A DNA stretch of 64,000 bases from Trichosphaerium sp. ATCC 40318 (GCA_038496445.1 JALMLS010000320.1:1-64000); one strand, 5' to 3'; numbered from the stretch's first letter, positions 22,858-37,300 are shown. Numbers and translations are program-made. Notes: generated by a model from the sequence alone, not told the origin.

Positions 22858-25420
22858 CTGACAGAAATAATTACACGTGTATGTAAAAAGCAAAAGAAAA
22901 AAAAAATCAAATTCTTCAAGCATGGAGTTGAATCGTTTTGTCCACAAATTGTCGCTGGAAAATCAATCAACTTTTTGTTCCTATTGATTTGTGCCTAAGG
23001 AGGTAAAACTCTTTTTTAGTTAGAGCAGCTTAGTTTTATTCATAAAAACCCTCTGTTTCCAAGCAGTGAGTTCCATTGCGATTAAGTCATTGCTGTGGCC
23101 ACTCTGAACAATGTAAGTTAAGGAGTACCCAAGGTATACTTTTTTCCAACAATCTCATAGTTTGTGAAGTTCCGTGCTATCTTCTCCCGTTGTTTAAAAG
23201 CGGCAAATTGGTAAATCTTATCTTATTCTGTCATTTTGAAATTTCAATAACTTTCAATCCCACAATTTAACCACCGTGGTGTTTTTGCGATTTAAATACA
23301 TGTTTTTTGTTATATTCTAAACAGAGATGCATAGTAGATGTGCTCCACTTCCCAACGTGGCATACCTGAGTTTATACTTCGAATTGGTTCAATTAATACC
23401 TCGGGTTGCCAGTGCGATTGTAATTATACTTCGTAAATCTTGCCAAAGCAATCAATCGCATTCATGCGTTGGGAAAATCATACTTCGTTGCATTGCAACG
23501 AAGGAGCTTCCGCTTCTTCGTAATAAATTGGCGCTCTATGGTGCTAAAGCACTGTTTGAGCCCACTTTCCTATGGGGCACGCTACGCTACCACCTCTTTT
23601 TTCGATGTTGTCTTAACTTACAGCCTAAAGTTAATCACGTGTATTCTTTTTTTTTTAAGTTATAACTTGAACAGAAAGTAACCAAGAAACTTGCTTTTAT
23701 TTCCTAGTCGCTTGTTTATCGCGTTATGCACCACAGATGGTATATATGAGTTAGACCAATCCCTCAATCCCAACAAAAGGCAGTGTAAGACGATCTGGGA
23801 GGAAAAAGGAACACTGTACCTGACCGATAGCCCTGGCGCAGAGCGAGCGTGTATGTATACAACACGGTAGCGAATGCAAAAGAAAACAAAATAAAAGGAA
23901 AATCCTGAAATGTTCAGACATTACCTTGTAATTTTCTTGATTTGGTTAATCCTTCTAGAAAAGACAATCTCTTTACTTCTGAACGCAGTTTGCACGATAA
24001 GATAACGTTATATTTAATTCTTATGTCACTGGACTACTCATCAAAGATTTTAGATCCAGTTACTGTCATACACCAAGTCTAAAAACATAAAGGTTATTTT
24101 GACGTCAACTTTAAAAATCACAACAAAATGATTTTTTTTTCCAAATAAAAAAAAGTTCGTTATCGGTACCTTACAATCAATAGCGTAACCCTGTGTTCCG
24201 TTTTAAGGTTTAAAACTACCACCAAAAGTGACGTGGCAACATTGAAATATACTTCATGCCCTCTGTACGCAGATGTTAAAAAAAACCATAGATCAACAGC
24301 AAACTGTTTTTGTACCGATTTCATAGCCAAAGGTGTGCAAATGACGTACAGGCCATGTGAATTTTGATATAGGTTGTATGATTCCATGATCTTATTTAAT
24401 CACACATTACCCTGCGTCATCGACCAGACTAGTCCAAACGAGAAGCAAATCTGCTTTGGTGAATATGAATTATGACTAAAGGTCACTTGAATAGCAGCGC
24501 GCATAGCAAAACAATAGTTATTTTTCAAATTGACGCTAGTACAGCCAGTTTTGAAAAGTTTTTCGTTTGTATTTTATCATGCGCAAGTACGAACTATCAT
24601 GTGACCCTTTAATACGCTACTGCTAATGTCACACCCTCGCTTACACTAAATGTAAAGAGCGAAATGTATTTCAATTTTTCATCCAAAGCGTTGTGTACAA
24701 TTTAGACTTCTCATCTATCCCCATGTGAGGAGCTACCAGTGAGTGGTAGATCATAACCATAATTATCTTAGGATTGAGCATACTTGCTGTTTCTGAAAAA
24801 GGTGCGGTACGTCTGCTAAAGGCGAAGCGGTACTACTAGAGAAAACGTTTCACAGCAACTCTTTTTTTCCCGTTACGAAAGCTCACAATTAACTACAAAA
24901 CTAAAAGTACTTCCCCGTACACTGCATATTACTATGTCTTAGTATACAAGAGTTTCTCTGTACGTTTTAGTGCGGTTACGTCAACAGTTGTAAAAAAGAT
25001 AAAAAAAGAAGCAAAATAAAACAGCGCTAGAACACCGTTTTATATCGCTACCTTATGGTAATCTGACGGGCTCCAGCGGGACGGGGGAGTGAATCTAGTA
25101 CACAATGACGCTAGTAAAACTCGCCCGCGAATCGTTGTTTTATCAGCGAAACAACCAAAGAAAACTGTATAATGGGTATTATCACGTGATAGCCAGTTTT
25201 TCTACACAGGTGCTGACGTAATAGAGATGGGGCGGGTTTTTTTTAGTCCGCTATTATCGGCCAATCCTTAAACATGTATAATATTGTTTTCTTATACCTA
25301 TGGAGGCCATAGGTTCGTTTAAACTGTCGGCCAAAACTCTTTGTGATTCGTACACTTTTAAGAGCATCTTTGCTTAATCAATAAACGTCCTAAGTAGACA
25401 TAAAATACAAACCAAGCGTG
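22858..25420. other. Intergenic region, 2.5 kb, possible gene remnants
   Basis: This is the largest gap between unique genes apart from the rDNA spacer. No recognisable gene. Two stretches stay open: plus strand about 23711-23870, which reads as a hydrophilic peptide ending in a stop, and minus strand 24160-24387, a 75-codon frame with a hydrophobic middle (FNVATSLLVVVLNL). Neither matches a family I know. Near 23480-23515 there is a short inverted repeat (CTTCGTTGCATTGCAACGAAG). A CACGTG palindrome in ATCACGTGAT lies at about 25180, upstream of the peroxidase gene. Confidence 0.45.
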
Positions 25421-27992
25421 ATGAGCAACAACTCTACTGCTCTTAAAGTACTTCTTGTACTTTCTATAGTCACTCTCGTGTCTAGTGGTACGTTAAAAAA
25501 GGATAAATTTCAAGTACAATGTGGCACAGTTCTGATTGTTTGTTCGTTTAGCAACTATTACAGCGCCCGTTATTGGAGATCAAACATGTCGCGAAGGATC
25601 AAGCCCAATGAACGTACCTACAAACACACTTTCTTGGGGAAGTAACGGAAGGTTCTCTGTCATAAAGTTCCGTATCTTTGATGACGAAGGTGGTTCAGTA
25701 CCACGTGGAGCTACTATTGACTCTGCTACTTTAACTTTCATTGGTGAAAACAATGGCGAATATCGCGGAAACATTTACAGATCGGCTGTTGATTGGCAAG
25801 AAAGTACTGTCAGTTACGCAAACTTTGGCCCTTCTCCTGGAGCCGATACAGCAGATTTCAGCGGTCCTTTGATAGCTGGATTTGATGATACACGAAGAAA
25901 CCAAGCTCTTACTATTGATGTTACAAGCGCAGTTCTAGCATGGAATGGTGGTCAAAACAACTTCGGTTTTGTAATTGTACCAGGTAAACGTCAAGTATGT
26001 AAGGCATTTTTACTGATGGTTTTATGTTTAGATGGTAATGGTAGAGGCCACTCGGCAGTTTACTCTTCAGAATCACAAGATGATCCAGTACTTCAGATTG
26101 AAGTCCGTGAAGAGTACCAAGGATACGATGGCTCTGATAACAACCTTAATAACCCAACCTATGGTGCTGTTAATACACCTCTGTTACGTCAAGTAATGAG
26201 TAACGGAGGTAACATTGTCATACCAACGTCGTATGATGACGGTGTCTCTGTAGTACGCTAACATTACCTTTTTTTTTTGTTTGCGACTTTATTAACTTTA
26301 TTTGCTAGCCACGTGCTTTAGATTCTAGTGGTAACCCTCTTCCTTCAGTTCGATTAGTAAGTAATCTTGTTGCCGGTCATGTTGAACAAAGATCACGTGC
26401 AAGAAACCCGAGAAGGTAATTATTTTCACAAAACAAAAACTTTCATTTGTCGCCTTTATTCCCATGTCTCACACGGTACTCTAGACATACTGATTTATTG
26501 ACATATTTTGGTCAATTCATCGATCACGATATTGATTTAACACCAGAAGGTGGCGATGACTTCAATATTGTAATACCTGCAGGCGATCCAATCTTCACAG
26601 GAGAATTCCATTTTACAAGAGCTGTACCAATATCTGGAACTCCAGCAAATCAACCTCTCGAACATCCAAACGTCATCAGTGCTTACATTGATGGTTCAAT
26701 GGTATACGGAAACAGCGTCGAGCACGCCAATAGTTTGAGAACAATGTACGTTCTGAAATGTTTTAAGTTTGTTTTCTCGGTTTTGAGATTAAGTTATGTT
26801 TAGGAATAACGGACTTATGAAAACAAGTGCTGGCGATTTCTTGCCTTTTAATCTTGCTGAACTTAACCTTGAGATGGGAAACATTGGCTTTGTTTCAGAC
26901 GAGGAAATATTCGCTGCTGGTGATGTCAGAGTTAATGAAAACGCTGTCTTGACTTGTTTGCATACTCTTTTTGTTAGAGAGCATAACAGAATAGCCGGAG
27001 AGCTTCAAACAGACAACCCAACTTGGTCAGATGAGAGACTATTCCAAGAAGCTAGACGTCGTGTCATTGCTATTATACAATCCATTACAATGTACGAATG
27101 GCTTCCAGAGATCATTGGAAACATACCTAACTACAGTGTACGCCCAGCTCCAACATTGCTTTCGCTGTTTCAGTAGCAACCAACTGACTTCTTGATTTCA
27201 GGGCTACAACGACAATGTTAATCCTGGTATCATGAACGTATTCTCAGGAGCCGCATTCCGCTTTGGACACAGTCTCATCAGCACTGTAATTCACAGAGTT
27301 GATCCTGACTTTCACTCTATCTCACAAGGACCTATTCTCCTTCGTAACGCTTTTTTCAATCCTGTTGCTATTCAATACGGTATTGGATCCATGCTAAGAG
27401 GCGTCATGATGCAACAACACGAAGCCGTTGATGTACTTGTGAGCGATGACTTGAGGAACTTCCTATTCCAAAACGTTGGAGGCGGTGGAGCTCAAACACA
27501 CGATTTGATATCATTCAACCTTCAAAGAGGCAGAGACTTAGGTCTACCTGACTACAACACACTTCGTGCTGCATACGGCTTTTCAAGAATGAACGACTTC
27601 TCTGATGTATCAAGCGACCCTGGAACTGTTAATGCCCTTGCTACTGCATATGCTAGTGTTGATGACATTGATCCGTTCATTGGTGGTCTAGCTGAAGGTA
27701 CTATTACACTACTTAACTATCACGTGACTTATTTGTATTTTTAGATCAACTTCCTAACAGTAAACTTGGTGAGTTGTTCACAGCTATACTCAGAGACCAA
27801 TTCACAAGATTGAGAAGCGGTGATAGATTTTGGTTTGAAAATGGACACTTTAGCGCTCAAGAGACTCAAGAGTTGTTGGACACTAAAATGCTTGATGTTA
27901 TTATTCGTAATACTGACACAAGATCATCAACAGCTAGAGATTTTACCTCTGCTTTTTCATTAAGCGATTCATCAGATGTACCTAACATGTAA
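25421..27992 (+). CDS. Secreted animal-type haem peroxidase (peroxinectin-like)
   Basis: This is a predicted secreted haem peroxidase of the animal peroxidase superfamily, using hydrogen peroxide to oxidise halides or organic substrates. A signal peptide (ALKVLLVLSIVTLVSS) is followed by an intron. An N-terminal beta-sandwich module of about 180 residues follows (FSVIKFRIFDDEGGSVP, TIDVTSAVLAWNGG), of the DNRLRE/CBM96-like type usually found in bacterial extracellular proteins. The peroxidase domain contains the distal His in GQFIDHDIDLTP, the Ca-binding region YIDGSMVYGN, the REHNRIA motif, the proximal haem His in FRFGHSLIS, and the strong signature SFNLQRGRDLGLPDYN. The C-terminus is complete (stop at 27990). 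There are about six short introns. Animal-type peroxidases occur in Dictyostelium and other protists; the added N-terminal module is unusual. All catalytic residues seen are intact. Confidence 0.92.
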
Positions 27993-28155
27993 TTCAAAGT
28001 GTACCACAGAACCTGCTCTGTAAATAAAAATCTAGATCCAAAGCCCAAATCACAAGTGCTGTTTTTTTTATTTTCAATTTTTACAAGTACAAATCGCAAG
28101 TGCTCTTTTTTTTTTTGATTCTACGTTCAAACTATTTTACAATATCGATTTTGTA

Positions 28156-31100
28156 TTATACAACCACCTTCTTTTTAGGCGTTATCTTTCTTTTCTTTTT
28201 AGAAGGAGAAAATTCATTATTATCATCGTCACCTTTTTTACTAGTAGCCATAGCCATACTATCACGTTTTCTTTTTTTCTTTTTATATCCTTTGGTATGA
28301 GGTAAAACATCATCATTGTAATCCAACCACTCCAAGGCTTTTCTTGCTGCTCTTTCCTTTGCAATCTTCTTCTTATATGGAGACATACCTATACCGATAG
28401 CTACAGTATTATCTCCAGTCATGTTAACATCACCATCGGCATCAACACCAGTTATCTGAGGAACTCTTACTATTACTTTAAATCCAACATCTTTGTATTT
28501 TATAGTTTGAATAGTAACTCTACAATTAAGTCTTGCTACTCTCATATAAAGGCTTGATATAGGATCCATAAGAACTTTTTCTGGTGTAACATTATTATAC
28601 AAGTGATCTCTCATAATATTGTCGAGGAACACCTAAACACAAAAGCTTCAGAAACAAGCCAATATTTTTTGTTTAAAGTTGCTTTTTTTTTTGTTTTACA
28701 ATTGAAGGGTTGTTGCTGCGTACCTTTTTAACTGCCTCTAGGTTAAATCCACTATCTATAAATACAGCGCCAGCAACGGATTCAACAATATCACCAAGAA
28801 CTTTAGGCACGTGATCCTATTTTGATTGTAAGAGTAATGTCCAACTATGTTTGTGTTTGTTGTAATCGTACAATTTCGTGTATTGGCTTTGATTTAATAT
28901 CATTTCCAAAACTTGTTATTGCTCTTGCTAGTTTACTAGAACGGTACTCCAAATGAGTAGGAAAGTTATGTGCATGTCCTATAACAGCAAGGGCAGCATT
29001 ATTGACAGCTGCCTAAACAGAAAATAAGACGACAAACACAAAAAAAAAAACGCTAGAAAAAAAGTACCATCTTCAAGTCAGATAACCTGCCTTCAGGGAG
29101 GTTTGGGTATCTATCATACAAGTTCTCAAGAACAAGATAATCCAAAATAGCATCACCCAAAAACTCCATACGTTGGTAAGAAGGTACTTTGCTTGAAAAA
29201 TACGACCCATGTGTTAACGCTTCAGCCAAAAGAGCTTTTGTTTCAAACCTAAAGAAAAAATAAAATAAACGATGCGTTCTTCTTATGTTGGTGTCTTTAG
29301 TATTCTAATGAACTTACGTGTATCCTAGACGCTCTTGTATAGCTTCCATACGATATTCTTTTGAGAAGTCTCCAGGCTTGAACGATGTTGGTTTTTTCAA
29401 TAAAGATACATCCCATAAGCTCTCTTGTTCTAAGAACGATACCAAGAAACCCTTCGCTTTTTCCAAACCAAAACTAAGGTAATATGCTCCCAGAAGAGCC
29501 TCTACAGAGTCTGCGAGTTGTTTATAGGATATCCTTTGCATTGCAAAGTTAGCAAACAGAATAGCTGAATTTTGTAGTCCTCTTGCGTGTTTTCTTGAAT
29601 GCAAAAAACCAGGAGGTTGCCATTCCTACAGAAAACGTTAATGAGACTCTATGAGGAGTTGATGTACGTACAATACGACTGAATGATTTTGACAAGAAAT
29701 ATGACTGTAGATCCCTTGTTTTAGCTGCATTAAATAGCGTCAAGTTACTCACCATTTTCGACCTACACGTGGTAAACCAAGGATTAATATTTCTTAAGTA
29801 TATTCTTATTTTTTTCTTATACTATTTACCTGAACTTTGTGAGGTATCCTTCTCCTCTTTTTTGATGTTTAAGATATAGATGTACTGTTGTAAGTAATTC
29901 CAATACGCTATCTCCTAATATCTCCAAACGTTGATAATTCTGGAACTTGTTCGCTTGTGGAGAAGATAGAGCGCAAACAAATAGTTCGAATTGGTTTTCA
30001 TCGAATCCTTTGATCCCAATTTTCTCTACGTACTCCAAGAAGAGTAACCTGTTCTCTATTGTCCATAGTATACAAGGTAAAACCGTAGCGGCTTTATATA
30101 AATACAAAGAGAAGGGAAAAACTTGCAAAAGCTCCAAAGGAAGAAAAGCGTCACCTTGCCTTAAAGACGATTGTGACTTATCATCGTTTTGCCTTTGCTT
30201 CGGTTTTTGTAGTTTGTTTATACAGCTGAATTGACGTCTATCAAGTCTTTTTACTTGCATCATAGGTTGCCTTAATCTCCTCAATTTGAGGAAATGCTTG
30301 GCTTCAAAGTAATGCGCAAAGGTGTCATAATTTTCTTCAGCAAAAGCATCATTTGGGAAAGGAGATAATGGAGACATGTCGTAACAAACACGTGAACCAA
30401 GGTAATGCGCAGTTTTGAAATGAGGTGTAATAAAAACTGTTGTATCTCTATCCCATGTTGATATATCTTCTACCTTCGGAGGATCTTTAAATCGAGTGAG
30501 TGTTGTGTTAATTGTATGCCAGTCAATTACACTATCATTGTTTTTGTTAATAGGCACAACGAGAAAGTTCTTTGCGGTGCTTTTTGGATCAAACTGAGAC
30601 GTCTGGAGAGTCAGGAGTTGAGAGAATAGTACTCGATGATACTGAGATATTAAGTCTAATTGATCTTGTGTTAGGTCGATATTAAAGGCGTTTGGGGTGA
30701 TAGAAGCCTTGACAGGCAAAGGTATGTTTCTGTCATCAAGTTCTTGAGAGAAAACGTCAAACGTCTTTGTATTTCCACCAAGAGCAATATTTGGGAGTGT
30801 CTTTGCTGTTATCATTCCAAAATGTACTTGTACTATTTCTTTATCTGGTGTAAGGGTAGGTATAACTATAGAGTGAAGCTGGAGTGATGATTCTGAGTTA
30901 ATTTCAGCGCTCAATACTTTAGCAACCATGTTTTTGTGATAAGGACAAGTGCTCTTTTTAGGTCTCAGTTTCTGTTTACCCATCGCTTTACTCTCTTCAT
31001 CAAGTGACGGAAAGTTTGGCAATAGGTTATTACCAAGTGCACCGATCTAAGTAAACAGTTGTTAATACAGAGAAAGCAAGTAGTGATGAGTTGTGAAAGT

Positions 31101-34033
31101 GAAGAAGCGAACCTGATGGAGTTTCTTAATAGCTGATAGACTAGCATGTTCTTTTGCAAGTCTCTTACTCTGAACGAACTGGCTCCAAAATTCTCTTTCT
31201 TTCCCTTCGAGAGGTGTAGTTGGTGGCAATATAAGCCTACAAGCGTATGTTTCATCAATTGGTTCACTTGAATAAATAAACTTTGGTGTTTTTGGACCGT
31301 ATACATCACCACCTAGTTATCATCACTTAGTCACATAGAAGAGACGCAAAATAAATCAAAAATTCAGAGAAAAAAGTCACGTGCAGTGTTAGTATGTTAT
31401 AGTTCTGTATTTTTTTCCAAAGAGAAAATTCAACTTGCTCAATGACTTCAAAAAAGGATTATTGACGTACCTCTAAGGCTCTGTACATATCTATTTAATA
31501 AAGATACTGCTGAAACAAGTGTAGCTTTTGCTCCTGTTTCAGGTACTACGTATTCAACAATACTTTCGGCGTAAAGTGGCAGAATCTGTTTCTCTTTGGC
31601 GTTTTGTTTTTTTAACACTTGGCGAAAAAAATAAGAGTCTATAATTAAGACGAGTTCCTTTTCTTACCTATTTGTGTCACAATACCCATTACTCTATCTG
31701 AGTTGTCTACAATCTGATTGACCTTCTCTAGTAGTGGTTCGTTGCTTTGGTCAAGCAACAAGTAGAATTTTGATTCAGATTGCCTTAACAGGGTATTTAG
31801 TGGTTTGATAATGACTTGTTGATAAACGCAGTACCTGGCTCTTCCGCGGGATTGAACATACTGTTGGATTGACTGAGGAGGATCGAACATGACGACAGTT
31901 TGGCAAGGTTGGATATCAAGACCCTCTTGTGCGACAGAAGTACACACAAGTACATTGAATACACCACGTGAAAACTTATCAACAATATCTTTTTGTTCTT
32001 CAGCACGTTGTCTTGCGTTGCCATCCTCTGTCCATTCACCTTCTAAACAAAAAAAAGCACGTGAGTAACCTCCATAGCCACAACTAAGAAAAAACTTTTT
32101 CTTACGTCCTTGTGTTCCCATGAGTTCATGTGCTTTAATACGCTTCAAGCCAGGAGATTTGTTTATAAACTCCACCAGAATTTTTGTTGTTACACGTTTG
32201 TTGACAAAAATAATTGTTCTCCTAGACAAGTTCAGTAAAATAAAATACATCACATTGTGATTCATTAATACAGAATCATAAATGTCTATTGAAACGTACG
32301 CTATTGCTGCATCATCTTCACTACCGTATAACTCCAGCATGACATTCTCCAAGGCTTTTAATTTCGGTGATACGTGGTTAAGAGTTGGTAAAGGACATAG
32401 GAGACTCAATGTCGTTGCTATAGCCTCTTGAGCTTCCATCATTGCTCTCTTCTTCTCCATATCACAAACATCAGTTAGTTCTTGAGCCATAGAACTAACA
32501 TGTGTCGAAGCTAGGTAGGGTAAGTGACATGATGCAAACAATCACAACAAAAAATCATCAATTATCACATACCACACCAAAAACCAAGCTCCTGATACGT
32601 TACTCGCACTTCAGCACCTAATTTGGCTACACGTTTCTTTACTTTTGCGATATCTTCATTATTCTTATCTTCAGGTATGGAAGCAACAGCCTATTTTTTA
32701 TGTGAGTAAGGAAAGCCAAAATAAGCACTTTGTACCTCTCCAACGCTTTGTTCTATCATGCCAGCATACGATTCATTGTACTCTACGAATTTCTCGTATT
32801 CAATCTTGAGAGTGACAGCGCGATGTTTGAACTGTTCTAGAAACTTTGCATGTTCATCAGATGTTTTTAATTCACAATCCAAAAATTGTTCTCTTATGTT
32901 GATTTTTTCGTATATTTGCTCATAACTATCATGCGGCTTCAGATCCTTATGGTAATAGGTGAGTAAGATGTAATATTTAAATTATATTTATTGTTACCTT
33001 CAATGGCGTAGCGCTCAATCCAAGTAACTATGACATATTTGTGTTAGTTTGATTTCACGTGATTTGTGGGTTTTTTTTTTGTTTGTTTTGACAAACTTGA
33101 TTGTACCTTTGGTCTTTCTTTAGTTGGAGTTGAGTGATATATTTCTTTTAATATACAAGCATAAGGATGGTTTTTGGTCGCATGATGACTAACAGGATGA
33201 TTACATTTTCTTTATGCAACAAGTCAAAGAAAATAGGTCGGCATACCATTCATCTAGTACTATCAAGTTGATATCTGCCATTGAAATCAGTTTATGTCGT
33301 AAAAGATCCAGGAATATTTGAGCACTTGCAACGAAAATCTGGAGATAATGAAGTAAGTCAAAGAGGAATAACACTAGCAAAAAAAAAGGTACATTATTTT
33401 TTTCCAAAACTTCTTTCCAATTACTTTCTTGCCATAGTTTCACATTAGTTTCGGAAAAAAGAGTAGTAACAGACAGCCCAAGACCCGAAATATTCCTTGA
33501 AATAACCTTTTAAAACAGTAAGCGCTTAGTGTTGAGAAGAGAGATTAGAAAACTTAGATTAATTGATTTTTTTGTTTGACATTGTTATTTTGCTCGAAAC
33601 GTTTGCATGAACGCTAAAGACGTACGGCCTCCATTGCGAAAACAAGGTGTACTGTCGTTACCAAATAAAATGTCCACTTTCTACCACCGTCTTTGAGAGA
33701 TGTCGTTTGAGGTTTTAATTGGTTTGAAAGAGCCTATTAGTCGATTAAACGATGATAACGAAACCGTTGTTACAATTCACGTGTAAGAAACGTACGCGTA
33801 TGAGAAATGCAGCTACAAACGTTTTACCTGCACCTGTAGGTAAATACGCCACAATGTTCCCTTTCTTGGCTAACTCAACGATTTCGTCTTGATACGCGCG
33901 TGGTACGTCTTGTGAAGCTGTAGACGCGTGTTAGATTGAAAAAAATAAAGTTGTCAATGCTATATTGTGCCACAACGCTGTATTGTTGTAATGGCGTACA
34001 AGTGTCCATGTTGATAGTATTTTCAGCGTCCAT
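28156..34033 (-). CDS. Dicer, full-length (helicase-DUF283-PAZ-RNase IIIa/IIIb-dsRBD)
   Basis: Dicer cuts double-stranded RNA into small guide RNAs. The domains, read from 34033 downwards, are in canonical order. The N-terminal DExH helicase has Walker A LPTGAGKT (about 33850) and a DECHH box (split by an intron at about 33190-33240), then LLGLSATPL (about 33020). The C-terminal helicase lobe has GLDIQPCQTVVMFDPP and QSRGRAR (about 31850-31900). DUF283/dimerisation lies at 31200-31600. A PAZ region is at about 30300-30500 (YLGSRVCYD, FEAKHFLKLRRLRQPMM). RNase IIIa has YQRLEILGDSVLELL and QLADSVEALLGAYY (29500-29930). RNase IIIb has MEFLGDAILDYLV and PKVLGDIVESVAGAVF (28740-29170). A dsRNA-binding-like tail (YKKKIAKERAARKALEWL) and basic C-terminus end the protein. 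Both RNase III sites keep their acidic residues. About 20 introns. It shares a 268-base upstream region with the divergent gene at 34302. Confidence 0.95.
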
Positions 34034-34301
34034 ATTGACACAAACAGCTTAGTCACACCAAACCGCCTAGATTTAGTATATCGTACAAAGAGATGTGGTT
34101 GAGTGGTTTGTTATCCGTTAATAGTGATTTTTTGAGTGACAAATGATTGAATTGGTAGTTTGAGCAAAAAAAGTCCTACAAGGTCATGAACTCTAAAGGA
34201 AATTATAAAAACATCAATAAGCGTACGAGTGTACGTATTTGCAAATATCATTTAACGTTTTTAAAGTTTTACGTTTGAATTTTTGAATAAACATTTCTTT
34301 A

Positions 34302-37300
34302 ATGCCGCTGATAGTACGATTTACGCGTAAAGAAACTTATATGCTATGTGTAAACGGTCGAAATGATTTACCGCCACTATCAGATTTTTTGATTAAGCCA
34401 ATAATACCACTTGAGAGTCCCTACATAACACTACTTGATGTACCATTTGTGTTTACAAACAATGGCGTACGTTCAAAAAAAATCCAGTGTTTTTTCTCTT
34501 TTTTTCAACTGAACAAACTGATAGATCGAAATCTCTCGTTTGTTCTCTCGCCTTAGATCGTACATATCACGACAGCTAGTACTTATTCAAAAGTACGTAC
34601 TAAGCACTTTTATTTGCTCATGTGCTTTTTTAATTCTTACCACGTGATGTAGCAACGTTGATGACAACTCATTATCCAAATCGGTTGATCGTTGTCTAAA
34701 ACAACTTAGTTGCTTTCTAGCAACAAATGTACGCTATCCAAGCTTTCCTAATTTGTGCACATGGACTGACTTATTACTAGAAGATATACTTAGCGCATTG
34801 TAAAGCAATACGAAACGAGTACACAAAGTTGTTCAGTACGATTGCACGATTTTGATAAAAAACTTGATTAATTTATTTTCCTCTTAGAGCGTATTGAATG
34901 TCCTTCAACACCTGAAACTATAAAGATACACCACTTATTGCGGTGCTATCAAGTCGATCATGCATCACAATTTTTAACTGCGTACAATGAGGGTCGTATA
35001 CTAGGTGAGGATGGTAGTATGGTTGAAACTTTCTTTGCCATGATGTTGGACGAAGTCCTTGAGTTCTATACTACCTGGTACGTTAGCAAAGCAATCACAG
35101 CCCCGCTTGCCCTTGTACTATACAGTACTGTTGCACAATAGTTTTAGTGACCATCTCGTTAGGACGTACGATGTATTCTCTTCACATCATGGTTCTGACT
35201 TGATGTGGCTCCTGTTGAAAATAAAGGAAGCTGTCGCAAGTACTATGTCACCGCTTATATACTGGACCATCATTGAGGATAATTATAAAAAGATAATCTC
35301 AATAAAGGCCAGTGAAGAAGCACCAAAGGAGATGATGAGAAAAGCTGTTGGATTTGGTTCTCATTTACTTCAACAAGCCTCACTTGTCTTTAAACTCAGT
35401 GAAAGTGGTGCATCTGTTGATAATAGTGAGGTTCTATCTAACTGGTTGTTTCTCCATAAACTCGTTTCATATACACCATTGTCTGGGAAAGAGTATAAAG
35501 ACACGTTTTGCAAAGAGTTTGAAATTACAGGTAAAAAGGACAAGTTTAGTTTTTTGGTTCTGATCTTGTTCATTAGAGTTTTTCGAGTTGGCACGCAAAG
35601 ACAGGCGTACGTTTATTTTATTGGTTACCTTTTGTTTGTTTGACTATGCATAGAGTATCTCACTGGAGCTTGTTGCTTGGCTATAAAAAACGCATTAATC
35701 CTGTGGAATTGCTCTGAAGTTCGTAGTGAATGTGATGGTAAAACACCGCCCATGTACTTTTTTGAGCGTCTATTCAATTACTATAAGACAGAGGTATGAT
35801 ATTAGGGGTATGATTTGAAAACTTAAAGTTGTCATAGGTGTTTATCATCGTGAACTTTTACCCGGAATTTCTGTTGGACCTTCTTAAACCGATGAAATTA
35901 GTCATTCCAGATTCTTGTGTTGATAATAATCTTGGACAAGTACTATTGGCAACACATACAGTATTAAGTGCATCTACAAAAGCAGATTGGAGGAAATACT
36001 TCTTATGGTTGAAGTCACATTTTACTGAAGTGTTCAAAAAACATTTACAAAGCTCTACAGCTGTTATTAATGTATTCTCATTCCTTGCCATATTCTTGGA
36101 TCAAAACCCAAATATCAAAGCATTCAGAGGTAACAATGATAACAATATTCTATAACTAACATAATCATAGGATACCTCAAAAAGCTTGTTAAAGGTAATC
36201 AAGCGCAACTTTGATAGATTCTTGCTTTCGTTTGAATTTTCTTTTGCAGTTTTTTTATGCTGTTGCTTTGCACCACGAGTTTAGTTTTGCATGTGCACCA
36301 AAATTTTTGTAGTTAAATTTACTTGCCTAGGATTGATTTTATCTACAAATGTACGATGTCATGAACAAATGATCAAAGGCATGTTTATGCTAATACGTAT
36401 TGCTCAAAACATGCCTCAAACCACAGAATCACAAAGCTTACTTGAGGTAAAACCCCACCCCCATCTTTTGCCATTAAATCTATTCAACAGTTGTACTAAC
36501 AGCTTCGTCAACAGTTCATGATTGGAATAAATAATACTGTAGTAGCAAACGTTGTCAATCAAATAATATCAACTACAGACATTGATATGTCTGATAGTCA
36601 GTTTGATCGCCCAGAGATTAACCACAAAGTACGTAATTAGATAATAACTATTACTCAGTTAACGGTTATTGCTAGGATGAGCAAGCTTGGTTTGCTTGTA
36701 TAAAGTTGATAATGTCAAACATTAGAAAATGTTGTATTGCTTCTCCAAAGTACTTTAACCTCTTTGTGAATGATGGAATTTCTGGGATGCTCTCATCACC
36801 GTTTAATATGAGTTTGTATAAAATAATAACGTCACAAATTAAAATGATGGTGAGTCCATACGAGAAGTACTGGAAAACGAAACACGAAGCAAGAGACTGT
36901 CCACAGTACGCTCACTTTTTTTTATTTTCGAAGAAATTTTTCGCGGTTTAAACCAACACGTGAGCGTTGAAACTCATGCAGCTTAATACTAAGAGAAACT
37001 ACAAACACCCATTCAAGATTTTCTAAACAATAAACTTAGATTCTTGGCTCCTATTGCAGCATCAATAGCAAAACATGTTATGCATCCTTTGTTGGAATGG
37101 ATGTCTGATAAAGAGAAATACTCACGTTATTCTTCGGATACAACACCATACCACGTTGTCATAGATATCTTAGCATACCTTACTCCTTTATGTGACATGT
37201 TCCCTTCAGCAGTACTAGTGCGTATTTTTAAATTAACCACATGTGATATTGTTTAATAACGCACTAGAGCTATGTACGATTAACAAAGTACATGATGCAC

